From: Lentibacillus juripiscarius JCM 12147
GTDB taxonomy: Bacteria > Bacillota > Bacilli > Bacillales_D > Amphibacillaceae
Length of the DNA stretch: 31,106 nucleotides
NCBI GenBank assembly: GCA_001311805.1
Contig: BBCA01000036.1
Location: 1-31,106 of the forward strand
Reading direction: 5' to 3'
Shown: positions 28,613 to 31,106 of the stretch, one piece after another
Position numbering within the stretch: position 1 is the stretch's first letter
Layout of the letters: every line of letters starts with the position of its first letter
Translations under genes and position numbers: made by a program
Notes under the pieces: generated by a model
What the model was told of the DNA's origin: nothing
Database searches by the model: none
Seen by the model: only the letters and a program-made list of their open reading frames with translations

Positions 28613-30072
28613 ATGACAAATACAAAACTGAAACATTGAAGAATTATATAGGTGGGGAGTGGGTTGAAGTAAATTCGGAAAGCACAGAGGAAGTTGTCAA
28701 CCCGGCAACCGGGGAATTACTTGCCCGTGTTCCGATCTCCTCGAAGGAAGATGTGGATCAGGCTGTGAGAGTAGCTACCGAAGCCTTTCACGAATGGAAA
28801 GAAGTTCCTGTTCCGAAACGGGCGCGTATTTTATTTAAGTATCAGCAATTGCTTGTTGACCACTGGGATGAGCTGGCGGAAATCGTAACAATTGAAAACG
28901 GAAAAAGTTTTAAAGAAGCAAAGGGAGAGGTACAGCGAGGAATTGAAAACGTTGAATTTGCCGCAGGAGCACCTTCCTTGATGATGGGAGAACAACTTCC
29001 GTCCATTGCAGAGGGGCTGGAATCAGGCGTTTATCGCTATCCAATTGGCGTCATTGGCGGAATTACCCCCATTTAATTTTCCAATGATGGTCCCGGCTTG
29101 GATGTTTCCAATGGCCATTGTCACTGGTAATACATTTATCTTGAAACCATCGGAGCGCACGCCTTTATTGGCCAATCGATTAGCTGAATTTCTGGAGAAA
29201 GCAGGACTGCCAAAAGGGGTATTCAATATTGTACACGGGGCACATGATGTGGTAAATGGTTTATTGGATCATGAGAATGTTGCGGCTATCTCCTTTGTCG
29301 GTTCCCAGCCAGTTGCCGAATATGTTTATAAACGAGGAACAGACAATCTGAAGCGTGTGCAGGCACTTGCTGGGGCAAAAAATCACTCGATTGTACTGAA
29401 AGATGCGAATATGGAAAATGCAGTAACCCAAATTCTGAATGCTGCATTTGGTTCGGCAGGTGAACGTTGCATGGCCGCCTCGGTCGTTGCTGTGGAGGAA
29501 ACGGTCGCGGATGAATTCATATTTTTGCTACATCAAAAAGCCGATGAAGTCAAAATCGGCAATGGTTTGGATGAAGGGGTCTTTCTCGGCCCCGTCATCC
29601 GTGAGAGCCATAAGGAGTGGACCCTTCAATATATTGAAACCGGGGAAAAAGAAGGCGCCAAGCTGGTACGCGATGGACGGAAAGATGAAAATGCCAAAGG
29701 GGAAGGCTATTTGTCGGACCGACGATCTTTGATCATGTGAGCAGTAACATGAAAAATTTGGCAGGATGAAATTTTTGCCCCTATTTTATCAATTGTTAGG
29801 GTGGAAGACCTGGATGGGGCGATTGCATTAACAAATAAATCTCCTTTCGCAATGGTGCATGTATATTTACCAATGATGGCGGCAAAGTCCGGCAATTCCG
29901 TGAAACCATTGATGCCGGTATGCTTGGTGTGAATATTGGTGTACCGGCACCAATGGCTTTCTTTCCATTTTCCGGCTGGAAGGATTCCTTTTACGGTGAT
30001 TTACATGCTAACGGGAAAGACGGCCTAAATTTCTATACACGTAAAAAAGTTATCACTACTCGATGGGTATAA
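28613..30072 (+). CDS. mmsA: MmsA/IolA-type semialdehyde dehydrogenase, CoA-acylating (several frameshifts)
   Basis: This is an aldehyde dehydrogenase of about 486 residues in the methylmalonate/malonate-semialdehyde dehydrogenase branch, which makes propionyl-CoA or acetyl-CoA with loss of CO2 rather than a free acid. The branch features are [20 protein letters not shown] (after correction), [28 protein letters not shown], the catalytic GSAGERCMA and the C-terminal [22 protein letters not shown] 28613 lies six bases after GGAGGGGG; it needs one missing A near 28628. ATG 28597 is an in-frame alternative. Other indels: an extra C near 29066-29070, a missing T near 29712, an extra A near 29754-29758, a missing A near 29850. 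No other inositol or valine genes are nearby. Confidence 0.92.
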
Positions 30073-30134
30073 GCAGTACAGAAGTTTTACCGGCTTTAGA
30101 GAAATATACAGCAAAAGATTAGGGGGAAGATAGC

Positions 30135-30701
30135 ATGAAGATTGTTGGGTTATCCGGTTCAAGGGTTGGTTCGAAAACAAGAACAGCCATGGAGTATACT
30201 ATTAAAGCAGCCGCTGAAAAATATCCCTATGCGCAAACGACATTAATTGATTTAGCGGACTATGATGTTCAGTTTAGTGATGGGCGTCACTACAAGGAAT
30301 ATCAGGGCGATACAAAATATGTAGCGCAAATAATTATGGAAGCGGATGCTTTAATTATTGGAACACCTATTTTTCAGGCGTCCATACCAGCTACATTGAA
30401 GAATATATTTGATTTACTTCCAGCAAACGCATTGCAAGGTAAAGTAGTCAGCATGCTTGTGACAGCAGGTTCATCAAAGCATTACTTAATTGTGGAACAG
30501 CAATTAAAACCAATCCTCAGTTACATGAAGGCACAAGTGGTTCAGACATATGTATTTATCGAAGGGAAGGATTTTGATCGAAAGGAAATAACAAATGAGG
30601 ATGTGCTCTTCCGGATTGATCGCTTGGTTGAAGATACAATAGTTTTAATGGAAACATATACGAAAGTTTGTGAAAAGAAAGAAGCAGTCTATGACTTTTA
30701 G
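30135..30701 (+). CDS. NAD(P)H-dependent FMN reductase (SsuE/MsuE-like)
   Basis: This intact 188-residue flavodoxin-fold protein starts MKIVGLSGSRVGSKTRTA, the FMN phosphate-binding loop, and has ADALIIGTPIFQASIPATLKN and GKVVSMLVTAGSSKH, as in SsuE, MsuE and related NAD(P)H:FMN reductases. Such enzymes supply free FMNH2 to sulfonate or sulfone monooxygenases. ATG 30135 follows AGGGGGAAG. It is the last gene of the SAM-riboswitch unit, 62 nt after the dehydrogenase, and is the natural partner of the LLM monooxygenase at 25481. Confidence 0.9.
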   Translation: MKIVGLSGSRVGSKTRTAMEYTIKAAAEKYPYAQTTLIDLADYDVQFSDGRHYKEYQGDTKYVAQIIMEADALIIGTPIFQASIPATLKNIFDLLPANALQGKVVSMLVTAGSSKHYLIVEQQLKPILSYMKAQVVQTYVFIEGKDFDRKEITNEDVLFRIDRLVEDTIVLMETYTKVCEKKEAVYDF

Positions 30702-30946
30702 TATATAGTACAGATGAGTGGGTGTGCTATTCCACGGTTGTCTAAAAACAACAAAGTTCACGAAAACAGCTATGTTGGGAAAGGGGTCGATAAGGATTGC
30801 GTGTACAATAAAATTATGAATACGAATAGCTGACTGCACCTAGACAAACACAAATATGGTTTTCCTTTTCAACGTGACTATGGCGCGATGTGAATTTTAA
30901 TGAAGGACTATAACAATAATGTTTACTTCAGAGAATGATTTAGAAA

Positions 30947-30985
30947 TTTCCCGCGTAGATGGTGCCTTCGCGGGAAAGTATTTTG
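30947..30985 (+). terminator. terminator-like hairpin downstream of the FMN reductase
   Basis: TTTCCCGCG (30947-30955) pairs perfectly with CGCGGGAAA (30969-30977) around a 13-nt loop, followed by GTATTTTGT. It lies about 245 nt after the reductase. The stretch 30702-31106 shows no supported gene. Confidence 0.5.
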
Positions 30986-31106
30986 TATATAAGGACTGCA
31001 AACAAGCATTTCCAGCCATTGATTCTTTCTTTTTAAAAGTTTGTTCACTATTAGTCATTCTGCTATACTATCATTAGAAATGCCTCTTTGTAAGTCTTCA
31101 CATACC

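Noticed and set aside
30702..31106. Possible gene at the right edge
   Set aside because: All frames are short and interrupted, without ribosome binding sites; only a hairpin is supportable.

Overview
The window looks like chromosome of a low-GC, probably halophilic or halotolerant Bacillaceae species (Virgibacillus, Oceanobacillus or Lentibacillus type). Three things point there. The order thiL-tsaE-tsaB-rimI-tsaD-ydiF-moaC-rex ... ydiK-ydiL-groES-groEL is the Bacillus subtilis ydi/gro order. Ribosome binding sites are strong AGGAGG types with frequent TTG and GTG starts. CIRCE and SAM-I elements are present. The genus is inference.

Reading caution: about 45-50 sites carry single- or double-base indels, nearly all in homopolymers. 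They break essential genes (groEL, tsaB, tsaD, tsaE) as often as accessory ones. Undoing each one restores a family-typical protein whose length is a multiple of three. I therefore treat them as sequence or assembly errors and give full gene spans, with the suspected sites in each entry. Intact genes are rimI, moaC, ydiL, groES, the methyltransferase, the DUF302 gene, dppC, one hypothetical and the FMN reductase.

Layout. 1-395: intergenic, with short imperfect repeats. 396-4013: thiL and the t6A tRNA-modification genes tsaE, tsaB and tsaD with rimI, tightly overlapped. 4014-4437: two terminator-like hairpins and a structured 130-nt repeat. 4438-6345 (minus): ABC-F protein YdiF. 6404-7606: moaC-rex behind a promoter that overlaps a Rex-operator-like site. 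7629-9039: 14-TM DHA2-type MFS exporter. 8993-10034 (minus): ydiK and the CPBP protease ydiL. 10213-12279: CIRCE-controlled groES-groEL. 12280-12796: two hairpins with different stems but the same loop. 12797-13730: stand-alone glycine-betaine-type binding lipoprotein. 14066-15824: promoter and palindromic operator, then methyltransferase, DUF302 protein and DsbA/FrnE oxidoreductase. 16091-17510: di-/tripeptide POT transporter, flanked by two copies of one palindrome. 18016-23798: peptide ABC transporter (binding protein, dppB, dppC, dppD, dppF), with a two-hairpin element between the binding-protein gene and dppB. 23841-24281 (minus): hypothetical gene.

24395-30701 is the most interesting part. 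A consensus promoter and a complete SAM-I riboswitch with terminator precede six genes: a tandem AhpD-like protein, an NtaA/SnaA/DszA-type flavin monooxygenase, a sodium:solute symporter, a 35-aa membrane peptide, an MmsA/IolA-type CoA-acylating semialdehyde dehydrogenase, and an NAD(P)H:FMN reductase. SAM-I control implies induction when methionine/SAM is low. The gene set reads as uptake of an organosulfur compound, oxidative C-S cleavage by a two-component FMNH2 monooxygenase, and conversion of the carbon remnant to acyl-CoA. The substrate is unknown, and I know of no described operon with this composition.
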